From NCBI GenBank assembly GCA_013036315.1, contig JAAXMC010000092.1, positions 1-37,861 on the forward strand: a stretch of DNA of 37,861 nucleotides. Reading direction: 5' to 3'. The position numbers and the translations under genes are program-made. This stretch comes from Vulcanimicrobiota bacterium. Lineage in GTDB: Bacteria; Vulcanimicrobiota; Vulcanimicrobiia; Vulcanimicrobiales; Vulcanimicrobiaceae. This document shows, one piece after another, positions 24,074-32,279 of this stretch. The notes beneath the pieces were generated by a model. The model ran no database searches. It saw only the letters and a program-made list of their open reading frames with translations, and was not told where the DNA came from. How positions within the stretch are numbered: the stretch's first letter is position 1; every line of letters begins with the position of its first letter.

Positions 24074-25240
24074 TTGCCCAAGCCTAAGGTCGGGTTCGTT
24101 GTCCAAAGATGCGGCGCAGAGATATTCGGCGGAGCGGAGTCGCTCTGTCTGCAGTTGGCGGAGCGCCTCGGTTCCGTCTGGGATATCGATATCTTAACGA
24201 CCTGCGCTCGAGATTACATGACCTGGGCGAACGCTTACCCGGAGGGCCACGACTACGAACGTGGTGTGCACATTCAGCGATTCCGCGTCGACCATCCTCG
24301 CGACGTCCATCGTTTCAACCGGCTCTCGGAATCGATCCGATTCGATCCTCGGCGCGCGACCATCGCACTGCAAGAACAATGGGTGCGTGAAGAAGGCCCA
24401 ATCTCGTCGGACCTGACGCAATACGTAAAGCTCCACAGGTTTCGCTTTGATGCGTTCTTTTTCTTTAGCTACATCTACGCCACGGCATACGAGCTGCTGC
24501 CGCTGGTCCAAGAAAAAGCGTTTCTCGTTCCGTTAGCGCACGATGAATGGCCGCTGCAGATGCGCATCTGGGACGAGTTCTTTAAGCGGCCTGTCTGCAC
24601 GATCTTCAACACTCCCGAAGAGCATGATTTTGTCCGGATGCGTTTTGAGCGAAGCGCGATCGACGGTCCGGTCATCGGATGCGGCATCGAAGCGCCCGCT
24701 TATACGGACGCCGAATCATTCCGCGCGCAGCACAACTTACAGGAACCTTTTGTGCTGTACCTCGGGCGGATCGATGCGTCGAAAGGATGCGGCGTCCTGG
24801 TTGAAGATTTTGTGCGGTTTCGCCGGGACCATGCGGCTCCCTCAAAGCTCGTCCTGATCGGCGATCGCTTTATGACCCTCCCCCCGGATGAGAACGTTCT
24901 CGTGGTCGGACCGGTGGACGAACAAACGAAATGGAACGCGCTGGCAGCCTGCGACCTGCTTGCCATGCCGTCTTCCTATGAAAGCTTGTCCTTAGCCGTA
25001 TTGGAAGCTTGGTCGGTTGGGAAAGCGGCACTTGTGAACGCTCATTCGGCGGCTCTTGTAGGCCAATGCAGGCGATCGGGTGCCGGTCTCTGGTATGCAA
25101 GTTATGACGAATTCGAGGCTGCGCTGGGCATATTAGATGAGCCGGTTCGTAAGAAATTGGGCGCTCAGGGTATGGATTTCATTAAAGCTGCTTGCTCGTG
25201 GGCTCAAGTAGAATCAAATTACCGGAGGCTTCTGGAATAG
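24074..25240 (+). CDS. GT4-family glycosyltransferase (second of a tandem pair)
   Basis: The 388-residue protein starts with TTG immediately after the previous gene's TAA; GAGGA just upstream can serve as ribosome-binding site although the spacing is short (3 bases). VGFVVQRCGAEIFGGAESL and DILTTCARDYM mark the N-terminal GT-B domain. FVLYLGRIDASKGCGVL, LVLIGDRFM and MPSSYESLSLAVLEAWSVGKA (EX7E motif) mark the nucleotide-sugar-binding half. It is paralogous to the preceding GT4. A likely promoter lies after it, so this gene may end the 22.4-25.2 kb transcript or be read through. Confidence 0.88.
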   Translation: MPKPKVGFVVQRCGAEIFGGAESLCLQLAERLGSVWDIDILTTCARDYMTWANAYPEGHDYERGVHIQRFRVDHPRDVHRFNRLSESIRFDPRRATIALQEQWVREEGPISSDLTQYVKLHRFRFDAFFFFSYIYATAYELLPLVQEKAFLVPLAHDEWPLQMRIWDEFFKRPVCTIFNTPEEHDFVRMRFERSAIDGPVIGCGIEAPAYTDAESFRAQHNLQEPFVLYLGRIDASKGCGVLVEDFVRFRRDHAAPSKLVLIGDRFMTLPPDENVLVVGPVDEQTKWNALAACDLLAMPSSYESLSLAVLEAWSVGKAALVNAHSAALVGQCRRSGAGLWYASYDEFEAALGILDEPVRKKLGAQGMDFIKAACSWAQVESNYRRLLE

Positions 25241-25261
25241 TGGATGCAAGCTGCCGATAGT

Positions 25262-25291
25262 TTGATTGAGTGCGGCCTTTAATGTTAAGAT
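25262..25291 (+). promoter_or_regulatory. Candidate sigma-70-type promoter for the GDP-fucose-synthase-like gene
   Basis: TTGATT (25262-25267) and TAAGAT (25286-25291) are separated by 18 bases; each matches the consensus at four of six positions. They lie in one of the few real gaps of the locus, 41 bp ahead of the ATG at 25333. Consensus promoter rules may not apply fully to this organism. Confidence 0.35.
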
Positions 25292-25332
25292 AGCGAAAAC
25301 CGCGATTGAAGACATTTGGCGGTCAAGGCAAG

Positions 25333-26298
25333 ATGAACGGAAAACGGGCAACCGACCTCCGCTCAAAAAGAATCTGCATCACGGGTGGGGCCGGTTTTTT
25401 GGGCTCCTTTTTAGTGCAGGCGCTTCGCGCTGATGGCTGCACCGATCTTTTCGTTGTCAAGCACGAAGATTACGACCTCACGTCCGAAGCTGCAGTGCGG
25501 AAACTCTTCAAGGACGCTCGGCCGGAAATACTCTTTCATCTGGCCGCGGTCGTCGGCGGGATCGGCGCAAACCGGGAGCATCCGGGGCGCTTTTTTTACG
25601 CGAACGCGATCATGGGGATTCAGCTCCTCGAGTACGCACGGCGCGCCGACGTCGAGAAGACGATCGTTGTCGGAACCGTCTGCTCGTATCCCAATATCCT
25701 GCCGCTTCCATTTCGCGAAGAGAATTTTTGGGACGGTTATCCGGAAGTAACGAACGCGCCTTACGGGCTCGCGAAGAAAATTTTGCTCGTGCAATGCCAA
25801 GCGTATCGCGAGCAGTATGGCATGAATAGCATCTACCTGCTTCCGGGCAATATTTATGGACCGCTGGATAATTTCGATCCGGATTCCTCGCACGTTATTC
25901 CCGCCATGATTCGCAACATGCTCGAAGCGGCCGAGAAAAAGCAGCGCAAAGTCGTCTGCTGGGGTGACGGCTCGCCCACGCGCGAATTCCTCTACGTCAA
26001 AGACGCTGCGGATGGTATCGTGAAAGCCGCGCAGCAGTATGATTCAGGCGAGCCCGTAAATTTGGGAAGCGGCGAGGAAACTTCGATCAAAGATCTCGCG
26101 GCATTGATTGCGGAGATTTGCAATTACGAGGGCGAGATTCTCTGGGACACGTCGAAGCCGAATGGTCAGCCGCGTCGCAACCTTGACACTACGCGCGCGG
26201 AGAAAAACTTTGGGTTCCGCGCGAAGACGCCGCTGCGAGCCGGCCTCAGCGAGACGATCGAGTGGTACAAGAATCAAATCGCCGCGATAAGCGCATAA
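25333..26298 (+). CDS. GDP-L-fucose-synthase-like NAD(P)-dependent epimerase/reductase
   Basis: An extended SDR of 321 residues. ICITGGAGFLGSFLVQAL is the dinucleotide-binding motif. HLAAVVGGIGANREHP is typical of the GDP-fucose synthase (WcaG) family, as are VGTVCSYPN, NAPYGLAKK (catalytic Tyr-x-x-x-Lys) and LLPGNIYGPLDNFDP. The family reduces and epimerises GDP-4-keto-6-deoxy sugars. No GDP-mannose 4,6-dehydratase is present in the window. Together with the GDP-heptose genes, an alternative role on a GDP-4-keto-6-deoxyheptose is conceivable. I chose ATG 25333 because AGG lies just ahead of it and the next residues match the family; TTG 25306 would add 9 residues. Its end overlaps the GT9 gene by 37 bp. 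Confidence 0.85.
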   Translation: MNGKRATDLRSKRICITGGAGFLGSFLVQALRADGCTDLFVVKHEDYDLTSEAAVRKLFKDARPEILFHLAAVVGGIGANREHPGRFFYANAIMGIQLLEYARRADVEKTIVVGTVCSYPNILPLPFREENFWDGYPEVTNAPYGLAKKILLVQCQAYREQYGMNSIYLLPGNIYGPLDNFDPDSSHVIPAMIRNMLEAAEKKQRKVVCWGDGSPTREFLYVKDAADGIVKAAQQYDSGEPVNLGSGEETSIKDLAALIAEICNYEGEILWDTSKPNGQPRRNLDTTRAEKNFGFRAKTPLRAGLSETIEWYKNQIAAISA

Positions 26299-28520
26299 AC
26301 AGCCCCGGCAGCATCTTTGTTCTTCACCTGGGCGGCCTGGGGGATCTCGTCCTTTTCAGCGAGCCGTATGCGGCGTTGCGTGCTGCATATCCCGGCGCAA
26401 CGATTACGCTGGCTTGTCGCGCCGGTAATGCTGCGGTTTTCGATCTTTACGCGACTCCGCCGGATGTCGTCCTTCCTTTAGGGATCGATCCCTATCCGCA
26501 CGATCAACTGAGCCCGGAACTGATTTCCGACGTCCGGCGCATGTTGGATGCGCTGCCCTCCGATAAATCGGACCTGTACATCGGCGGCGGTTTACGCCCG
26601 CCGTGGTTAAGCTGGATCGTCGCCGCCAAGCTGCAGCCGCGGCGGGCCGTCATGGCTTCGCAGGCGCGGCCGCCTTTACTCGCGAGGGAACTTCTGATAC
26701 CGCTCGGGCTTCGGGAAGCGGATTTCGAATACGTTCAGGTTGAAGCCGGAGTGCACGAACGCGATCGGTACCGCGCGTTATTACAGCATTTGAACGTTTC
26801 TCCCCGTGAGACAACCGAGCTTCGGCTCCCGGACGCCGCCTCGCAGCGCGCCGCAGCAATCCTCGCATCCGCTGAGCTCCCCGAAGACGGCTACCTAGCG
26901 TGCTTTCCGGTTTCTTCGCCGCTGACTCCGGAAAAGCGCTGGCCGCTCGAACGGTATACCCAAGTTCTCACGCGGATAGGAAAGAAATCAGAGCTTCCGA
27001 TCTTGCTGTTGGGTGATAAACATGAGGCAACGGAGATCCAAGAGTATGCACACGCATTGCGGCAGCTCGGGATCCGAACCGCGTCATTCATCGGAGAGCC
27101 GGCCGATATACCTACCACTGCGGCTCTGCTTTCAAAAGCTCGCGCCTATTTCGGCAACGACACCGGCTTAGCACATGTAGCGGCTGCTTTCGGCGTCCCC
27201 GGGGTTACCGTTTACGGCGGTGGCACTTGGCCGATGTATGCGCCTTGGAGTCCGGGCAGCGTCGGCGTCGTACATCCGCTCCCGTGTTTCGAATGCTATT
27301 GGGATTGCACGTTCGGTCGCGGCGTTTGTGTCGAGAGCGTGCCGGCGGACGATGTATTTTCGGCTTTGAAGCGCGTGCTGAAGGGCAAAGGGAGTTCGCA
27401 GCCGCAGGTCATTGAGTTGAACACAGTTTCCGCGGACGAGCAAGCAGTAATCGCCGATGCGACCAAGCGGTACCGCGCTCTGCAAGCAGATCGTGCGGCG
27501 CGCTTGGAGGCGTTGGAACAAAGCAAGCACGAGCTTATCGAGGCTCAACGTAAGGCGAAAGACCTGCAGGCCGCCGCGGACGAGCGCCTCGAGGCGCTGC
27601 GGGAAACAAAAGACGCATTGGCGCGCGCCATGCACGAGACTCACCGTCTCGAAGAGCTCGAGCGAAGCGCGGAGTCGGCGCGCCGGAACCTTGAAGAACG
27701 CGACAGAATTATCGGCGAGCTTCAAGCTGCGCTAGAGGAACGCGACGCCCACGCGAAACGGCTGCAAGACACCGCCACCCAGCTCACCGCCGCCGTTGAG
27801 GAGCGCGAAGGCCGCCTAAACGCGCTTACGGCGCGCAGCGGCGACGAGCAGGCGGTAGCGCAAGCCGCGGAAGAACGCGAAAAAGTCATTGTCGAGCTTT
27901 CAGCGGCACTTGAAGAAACGGACCGGCGCGCCACGTCTTTGCAAGAAGCCGCCGATAACCGCGGTGAGAAGTTGCAGGAGCAAGAAGCAGCGTTAACGTC
28001 GCTGCAAGATATACAGAAAACCGCCCAGGAGCGCGAGGCAATTATTCAGGAGCTGCGCGCGGCCATGGAGGAGACCGACCGGCGCGCCACGTCTTTGCAA
28101 GAAGCCGCCGACCTGCGCGGACAGAAGGTCGAAGAGCTCTCCAGAGCGCTCGAGAAGCAAGACGAGCGTGTGCGCGTGCTCGAAACGGATGCCAAGAACT
28201 TTCAAGAGATGCACGCGACCGCACAGGAACGCGAAAAGATCATTTTCGAACTCAATGCCGTATTGGGCGAGCGCGAGAAGAACGCGCAAAAGATTCTCGA
28301 GGTCGCGGCGGAGCGCGAAGCACTGATCGTGGAGCTCAGTGCCGCGGTCGAAGATCGCGAGCGGAGAATCGCCCAACTCGAGCGAGTGGCCGAAGAGCGT
28401 CTGGTTGCTCTCAAGGAAACCGACGAAGGACTTCGCGCGGTGACGGCTGAGTCGGACCGGCGCGCGATGATGCTCGCGGAAGTGACTTCCTTGCTGAAGG
28501 AACGAACAGACGAGAGTTGA
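26262..28520 (+). CDS. GT9 (heptosyltransferase-type) glycosyltransferase fused to a ~360-residue coiled coil
   Basis: Residues 15 to about 380 form a GT-B enzyme of family GT9: SIFVLHLGGLGDLVLFSEP at the N-terminus, PLTPEKRWPLERYTQVL, ILLLGDKHE, and GNDTGLAHVAAAFGVPGV (about 299-316), the ADP-heptose-binding signature region. From about 390 to 752 the protein is a long, highly charged predicted coiled coil of Glu/Arg/Ala-rich heptads. Within it, units containing EETDRRATSLQEAAD repeat with a 52-residue period. Ordinary heptosyltransferases end at about 350 residues, so the tail is an addition, probably for oligomerisation or for tethering other enzymes. The start is GTG inside the preceding gene, as no later in-frame ATG, GTG or TTG precedes the first core strand. 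The stop overlaps the next gene's TTG (TTGA). Confidence 0.87.
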   Translation: MVQESNRRDKRINSPGSIFVLHLGGLGDLVLFSEPYAALRAAYPGATITLACRAGNAAVFDLYATPPDVVLPLGIDPYPHDQLSPELISDVRRMLDALPSDKSDLYIGGGLRPPWLSWIVAAKLQPRRAVMASQARPPLLARELLIPLGLREADFEYVQVEAGVHERDRYRALLQHLNVSPRETTELRLPDAASQRAAAILASAELPEDGYLACFPVSSPLTPEKRWPLERYTQVLTRIGKKSELPILLLGDKHEATEIQEYAHALRQLGIRTASFIGEPADIPTTAALLSKARAYFGNDTGLAHVAAAFGVPGVTVYGGGTWPMYAPWSPGSVGVVHPLPCFECYWDCTFGRGVCVESVPADDVFSALKRVLKGKGSSQPQVIELNTVSADEQAVIADATKRYRALQADRAARLEALEQSKHELIEAQRKAKDLQAAADERLEALRETKDALARAMHETHRLEELERSAESARRNLEERDRIIGELQAALEERDAHAKRLQDTATQLTAAVEEREGRLNALTARSGDEQAVAQAAEEREKVIVELSAALEETDRRATSLQEAADNRGEKLQEQEAALTSLQDIQKTAQEREAIIQELRAAMEETDRRATSLQEAADLRGQKVEELSRALEKQDERVRVLETDAKNFQEMHATAQEREKIIFELNAVLGEREKNAQKILEVAAEREALIVELSAAVEDRERRIAQLERVAEERLVALKETDEGLRAVTAESDRRAMMLAEVTSLLKERTDES
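27921..27955 (+). repeat. 35-bp direct repeat, copy 1 (inside the GT9 coiled coil)
   Basis: This stretch, starting GACCGGCGCGCCACGTC and ending AAGCCGCCGA, is identical base for base to 28077-28111, exactly 156 bp (52 codons) away. It encodes RRATSLQEAAD and reflects recent internal duplication of coiled-coil units. Confidence 0.9.
28077..28111 (+). repeat. 35-bp direct repeat, copy 2 (inside the GT9 coiled coil)
   Basis: The second identical copy of the 27921-27955 sequence, in the same reading frame. Flanking codons are similar but diverged (EETD before, NRGEK versus LRGQK after), consistent with a 52-residue duplicated unit. Confidence 0.9.
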
Positions 28521-29410
28521 CCGATTTCTCGCTGCCGCTCGTAAGCATCGTCACGCCCTCCTACAATAACGCTCCATTTTTGGCGGAGTGCATTGAAAGC
28601 GTTCTCACCCAAGACTATCCGAATATCGAATATATCATCATGGATGGCGGCTCGACCGACGAAACGCCGGTCATACTCGAGCGTTACCGCGGCCGAGTTG
28701 CGCACATACACTCTGCACCCGACTCTGGCCAAGGCCAAGCGATCAACCGCGGTTTGGTCAGCGCCGCCGGCGAGATCGTCGCATTTCTGAACGCCGATGA
28801 CGCGTATCTTCCCGGCGCTGTTTCGGAGGCCGTACGGCACATAACGGCTCATGCGCAGATAGCCGTCGTTTACGGAAACGCCTTTCACGTTGCGGAAGAC
28901 GGAACGACGCTCGCACCGTATCCCACGCGCGATTTCGATCGCGATGCGCTCCAGCGAAATTGTTACATCTGTCAGCCGGCTGCGTTCGTGCGGCGGGAGG
29001 CCTTCGAGCGTGCCGGAGCGCTGAATCCGGCGCTTCATTATGTGCTTGATTACGATCTGTGGATTCGCTTGTCAGCCGCCGGAGATTTCTTGAGGATCGA
29101 GCGGTTCCTCGCGAAGTCACGCGTGCACGGCGGCAGCAAATCTGTTTCGGACCGCCGGGCATTCTACCGTGAAGTGTTCTCGATGCTCCTGAAGCATTTC
29201 GGCTACGTTCCCTACGAATGGGTGCAGGGATACGCGAGCTATCTCGTTGAGCGCAAGGACCAGTTTTTTACCAAACCGGGAAGTACGTTCGTCAGCGCAT
29301 TGCTGTGCTTGGCGATCGGCAGTTGGATCAATCGCCGGCATCCCGGTAGCTTCTTCAAGGATTGGCTGGCGCACCGCGCGATCGGGAGCGCTCTCGCCCG
29401 GCATGATTGA
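28517..29410 (+). CDS. GT2-family glycosyltransferase (first of a tandem pair)
   Basis: A 297-residue GT-A enzyme. VSIVTPSYNNAPFL opens the domain, IIMDGGSTDET (Asp43, Asp48) binds the nucleotide, and FLNADDAYLPGA (Asp94, Asp95) is the DxD-like metal site. YVLDYDLWIRL is the usual acceptor-side element. The start is TTG in a 4-bp TTGA overlap with the GT9 stop. The following GT2 protein shares a nearly identical ESVLxQDYPNIEYIIMDG stretch, so the pair arose by duplication. This copy is short and has no extra C-terminal module beyond a basic, partly hydrophobic tail. Confidence 0.88.
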   Translation: MTDFSLPLVSIVTPSYNNAPFLAECIESVLTQDYPNIEYIIMDGGSTDETPVILERYRGRVAHIHSAPDSGQGQAINRGLVSAAGEIVAFLNADDAYLPGAVSEAVRHITAHAQIAVVYGNAFHVAEDGTTLAPYPTRDFDRDALQRNCYICQPAAFVRREAFERAGALNPALHYVLDYDLWIRLSAAGDFLRIERFLAKSRVHGGSKSVSDRRAFYREVFSMLLKHFGYVPYEWVQGYASYLVERKDQFFTKPGSTFVSALLCLAIGSWINRRHPGSFFKDWLAHRAIGSALARHD

Positions 29411-30605
29411 ACTCGAGGCGCCGCTGGTCACGGTCGTCACGCCGTCGTTCAACCAAGCGAGATTCATCCGGGCAACGATCGAGAGTGTCCTCTCGCAAGA
29501 CTATCCGAACATCGAGTACATTATCATGGATGGCGCTTCGACCGATGGAACCAGCGGTGTGGTGGCGCCATACAGCGATCGCCTGACGTTCATTTCCGAA
29601 AAAGATCGCGGACAAGCCGATGCAATCAACAAGGGCTTTCGAATGGCGCGCGGCTCGATCGTCGCGTACCTCAATTCGGACGATGTATTCTTGCCCGGCG
29701 CCGTGAGCGCGGCGGTTGCGGCGCTCGCCGAAAACCCCGAGCTTGGCGCCGTCTACGGCGAGGGCTACCGAATAGATTCCGACGGAAACGTCATCGCGCG
29801 TTTTGAGGTGACCGAGCCCTACAATCTTTGGAGGCTCGTGAACGTCTCGGATTACATCTTGCAGCAAACCGTTTTTTGGCGGCGTTCGGTTTTCGACACG
29901 ATCGGTTTCTTCGTTCTGGATCTGCATTACGGTCTCGATTGGGAGATCCTGATGCGCACCGGCAAACGCTACTTCATGGGATACATCCCGCAGTTCATGG
30001 GATGCTTGCGCGAGTATCCGGAAGCCAAAACATCCGCCGGCGGCGCGCAGCGGTTCAAAGAGATCGCGCGGATCCTGCGCATGCACAGTTCGTACCGCTA
30101 TCCGCCCGCATACGTTATTTACGGCCTGGATACATACGAGAAGATCGTTTCCCGCCGCGTTGGTGCGCTCTTTGGATGGTGGCCGCGTCTGGCGCGCAAG
30201 CTGCAGCGCGGCGTTATCCGAGTCTCGCATCAACTCATCGGAAAGTTCGCCGTGCACTCGCAGGGAATCTATTCGGATGGCTGGGCGTCCACGCGCGTGC
30301 AGTATATGTTGCCGCCGTGCGACGGACGTTATATCGAGCTGACCGTAACGCTACCGCCGGGGCCGCTCGATCGTCAATCGATCGTCGTGCGAAATGGGCG
30401 AACGATCTTTGCGCGCGAAAGCTTTGGCGCCGGAACGTTCACGCTGGACATTCCCGTTCCCGAAGACCGGTGGGATGCGACGCTATCCTTTACGATCGAG
30501 GCCGCGCGTCACTTCGAACCGGATGGCGCCGACAGCCGGCGGCTCTGTTATATCGTCGACAACGTGGGCTATAGCGAGCGCTATCAGCTACCCGGGGGCC
30601 AGTAA
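29403..30605 (+). CDS. GT2-family glycosyltransferase with C-terminal DGW-type domain
   Basis: The 400-residue protein starts at ATG 29403, 8 bp inside the previous gene; the longer upstream frame is a shadow. VTVVTPSFNQARFI, IIMDGASTDGT and YLNSDDVFLPGA give the GT2 fold and its DxD-like site, and LHYGLDWEILMRTG follows. Residues 288-400 are a separate module beginning GIYSDGWASTRVQYML and containing GAGTFTLDIPVPED. It aligns by eye with residues 849-952 of the giant membrane protein (GAYEDGWISESSQYGL ... GVGTFDLGFPVPAN). The shared module is probably a small beta domain for glycan contact. The 3' end overlaps the convergent lipoprotein gene by 18 bp. Confidence 0.87.
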   Translation: MIELEAPLVTVVTPSFNQARFIRATIESVLSQDYPNIEYIIMDGASTDGTSGVVAPYSDRLTFISEKDRGQADAINKGFRMARGSIVAYLNSDDVFLPGAVSAAVAALAENPELGAVYGEGYRIDSDGNVIARFEVTEPYNLWRLVNVSDYILQQTVFWRRSVFDTIGFFVLDLHYGLDWEILMRTGKRYFMGYIPQFMGCLREYPEAKTSAGGAQRFKEIARILRMHSSYRYPPAYVIYGLDTYEKIVSRRVGALFGWWPRLARKLQRGVIRVSHQLIGKFAVHSQGIYSDGWASTRVQYMLPPCDGRYIELTVTLPPGPLDRQSIVVRNGRTIFARESFGAGTFTLDIPVPEDRWDATLSFTIEAARHFEPDGADSRRLCYIVDNVGYSERYQLPGGQ

Positions 30606-31463
30606 GAACACTCTAAAATTAAGAATGCGCGGATCGCTGCCGGTTTTCTGGCCGCCGTTCGATACGTGCAACGTGAAAGTATTCGCCCCGGCTTTCACCG
30701 GCACGGCGAACGTCGCATCGCCCTTCTTGTTCGGAATCACCGTTGCAACCGTCGCTCCGGAAGCGTTGCGCACGCTGATCGCCAGCTGATGTCCGCCCAG
30801 TCCGGGACCGGGCAGCGTTACGATGTGGACTTTTTGCTGCTTGGAGCCGTTCGACGTAACCGTAAACGCCGCGTCGTTGTCTACCCAGCGGAACGTGCTG
30901 CCCGCATACCGTTCGACGACGTCCCAGTTGCCGCCGAGCGTGACGCCGCTGTGGGGGTCGACGATGTCCGCGTCCGCGACGCTAAATACCCGGAAGTTGA
31001 GAATCCGCGGATCCGAAATGCGCTTGCCGCCGCCGTTGACGCGCAGCGCGAACGTCGTCGACGCTCCCGGCCGCACCGGGACGACCGCAACGACGCGTTG
31101 ATGTCCGGCCACTGCAATCGTTTGAACGGGTTTTCCGTTTTCGAGGATTTGCAGCTTGAAATTTTTGGTGCCGAGACTCGGACCCGCTTCGAGTTCGAGT
31201 GCTACGTCCTTGAGGTTCGTGCGTGGATTCTTCACGACGATCTGGGCATTGTTGTCCACCCAGCGGAACGATTGTCCGCCGAATGTTTCGTAGAGGTACC
31301 AGCCTTTGCCCAAACCGAGATCGCTCGTATCGTCAACGATGTCGGGAACTTTACCGGCGAGCGGTCCGGTCTTTGTTGCCGAAGCCGATGGCGTACTAGG
31401 ATTGGATGCGCAGGCGGCGAGCAGTGCCAGTGAGATCAAGGCGGAGGCGCGGAAAAAGAACAT
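30588..31463 (-). CDS. Lipoprotein made of two 'GWYPLE/RILNFRVF'-type domains
   Basis: The 291-residue product has a clear lipoprotein signal (SALISLALLAAC, Cys18) and a Ser/Thr/Pro linker. Two copies of the locus-specific domain follow, about residues 50-160 and 176-286. Both keep FRWVDN(N/D)A, a (A/P)GP(S/G) turn, a GG(G/Q) turn and DPRILNFRVF; the first keeps GKGWYLYE, the second has GGNWDVVE. It is therefore the envelope-anchored counterpart of the 5733-6527 protein. It sits divergently next to Wzm, with only 21 bp between the starts, so regulation is probably shared. A role in binding, receiving or anchoring exported glycan is inferred, not shown. Confidence 0.82.
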   Translation of the reverse strand: MFFFRASALISLALLAACASNPSTPSASATKTGPLAGKVPDIVDDTSDLGLGKGWYLYETFGGQSFRWVDNNAQIVVKNPRTNLKDVALELEAGPSLGTKNFKLQILENGKPVQTIAVAGHQRVVAVVPVRPGASTTFALRVNGGGKRISDPRILNFRVFSVADADIVDPHSGVTLGGNWDVVERYAGSTFRWVDNDAAFTVTSNGSKQQKVHIVTLPGPGLGGHQLAISVRNASGATVATVIPNKKGDATFAVPVKAGANTFTLHVSNGGQKTGSDPRILNFRVFLLAPG

Positions 31464-31484
31464 AGCGCAGAGAATCTACTATTT

Positions 31485-32279
31485 ATGGTTGGAAACCCTT
31501 CCGGAACTGTCGGAACGCGGTTTTATGAACTCGTTGCGATCCTCACGTGGCGCAATCTCAAAGTGCGGTATCGCGGGTCGGTGCTCGGGATCTATTGGTC
31601 GCTGCTGAATCCAATCATTATGACGGCGGTCTATTCCGCGATCTTCAACGCGACTTTTGCGCGATATTACCAGGGGTCGGCGCTGCGCTATGCGCTCGCG
31701 GTATTCATCGGCCTCGTGGCGGTGAATTTTTTTTCGGCGGCGACCGCGCAGGCGTTACCCTCGGTCGTTTCGGGCGGCATGCTGCTCAACAAGATAAAAC
31801 TGCCCCCCGCGATTTTTCCGGTCTCCATGGTTGCGGCGCATACGTTTCAACTCGTCGCCGGCAATTTGCCCGCACTGGCAGTCATCACGATTCTCATCGC
31901 TCGCAATCCGTACCACCTGTTGCTGCTGCCGCTGCCGATCGCGGCGGTTATCATCCTGAGCATGGGCGTCGCGTTTTTCGTCAGTTCGCTCTACGTCTTT
32001 TTTCGCGACATCCCATATCTCTACGAGCTGGTGACGTTTTTGCTGTGGCTGACGGTTCCGATTTTTTATCCGGTGGCCATCGTTCCCGAACAGATCCGCG
32101 CGTTCTTGTGGCTGAATCCGCTCTATCCTGTGATCCAAAGCTTACGGCAGATCGCGCTCGATCGCGCGACGCCCGATTTGCGGCTGATCGGCATTGCGTT
32201 GCTTGAGGCGCTTATCGTGTTGGCACTGGGCTGGCTCGTGTTTGCAGCCAACCGCCGCAAGTTCATGGATTTCGTTTGA
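31485..32279 (+). CDS. wzm: Wzm-type ABC transporter permease
   Basis: A 264-residue integral membrane protein of the ABC-2 family with about six hydrophobic helices. ILTWRNLKVRYRGSVLGIYWSLLNP is the conserved N-terminal amphipathic element of polysaccharide exporter permeases, and FYPVAIVPEQIRAFLWLNPLYPVIQ is the typical C-terminal re-entrant region. With Wzt it would export the finished lipid-linked glycan across the inner membrane. The ATG at 31485 has no strong ribosome-binding site. Its stop TGA overlaps the wzt ATG by one base (TGATG). Confidence 0.92.
   Translation: MVGNPSGTVGTRFYELVAILTWRNLKVRYRGSVLGIYWSLLNPIIMTAVYSAIFNATFARYYQGSALRYALAVFIGLVAVNFFSAATAQALPSVVSGGMLLNKIKLPPAIFPVSMVAAHTFQLVAGNLPALAVITILIARNPYHLLLLPLPIAAVIILSMGVAFFVSSLYVFFRDIPYLYELVTFLLWLTVPIFYPVAIVPEQIRAFLWLNPLYPVIQSLRQIALDRATPDLRLIGIALLEALIVLALGWLVFAANRRKFMDFV

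Noticed and set aside
29355-30257. 300-codon open frame on the minus strand
   Set aside because: It is antisense to the GT2 gene at 29403-30605, which has the DxD-type motif and family-typical spacing.
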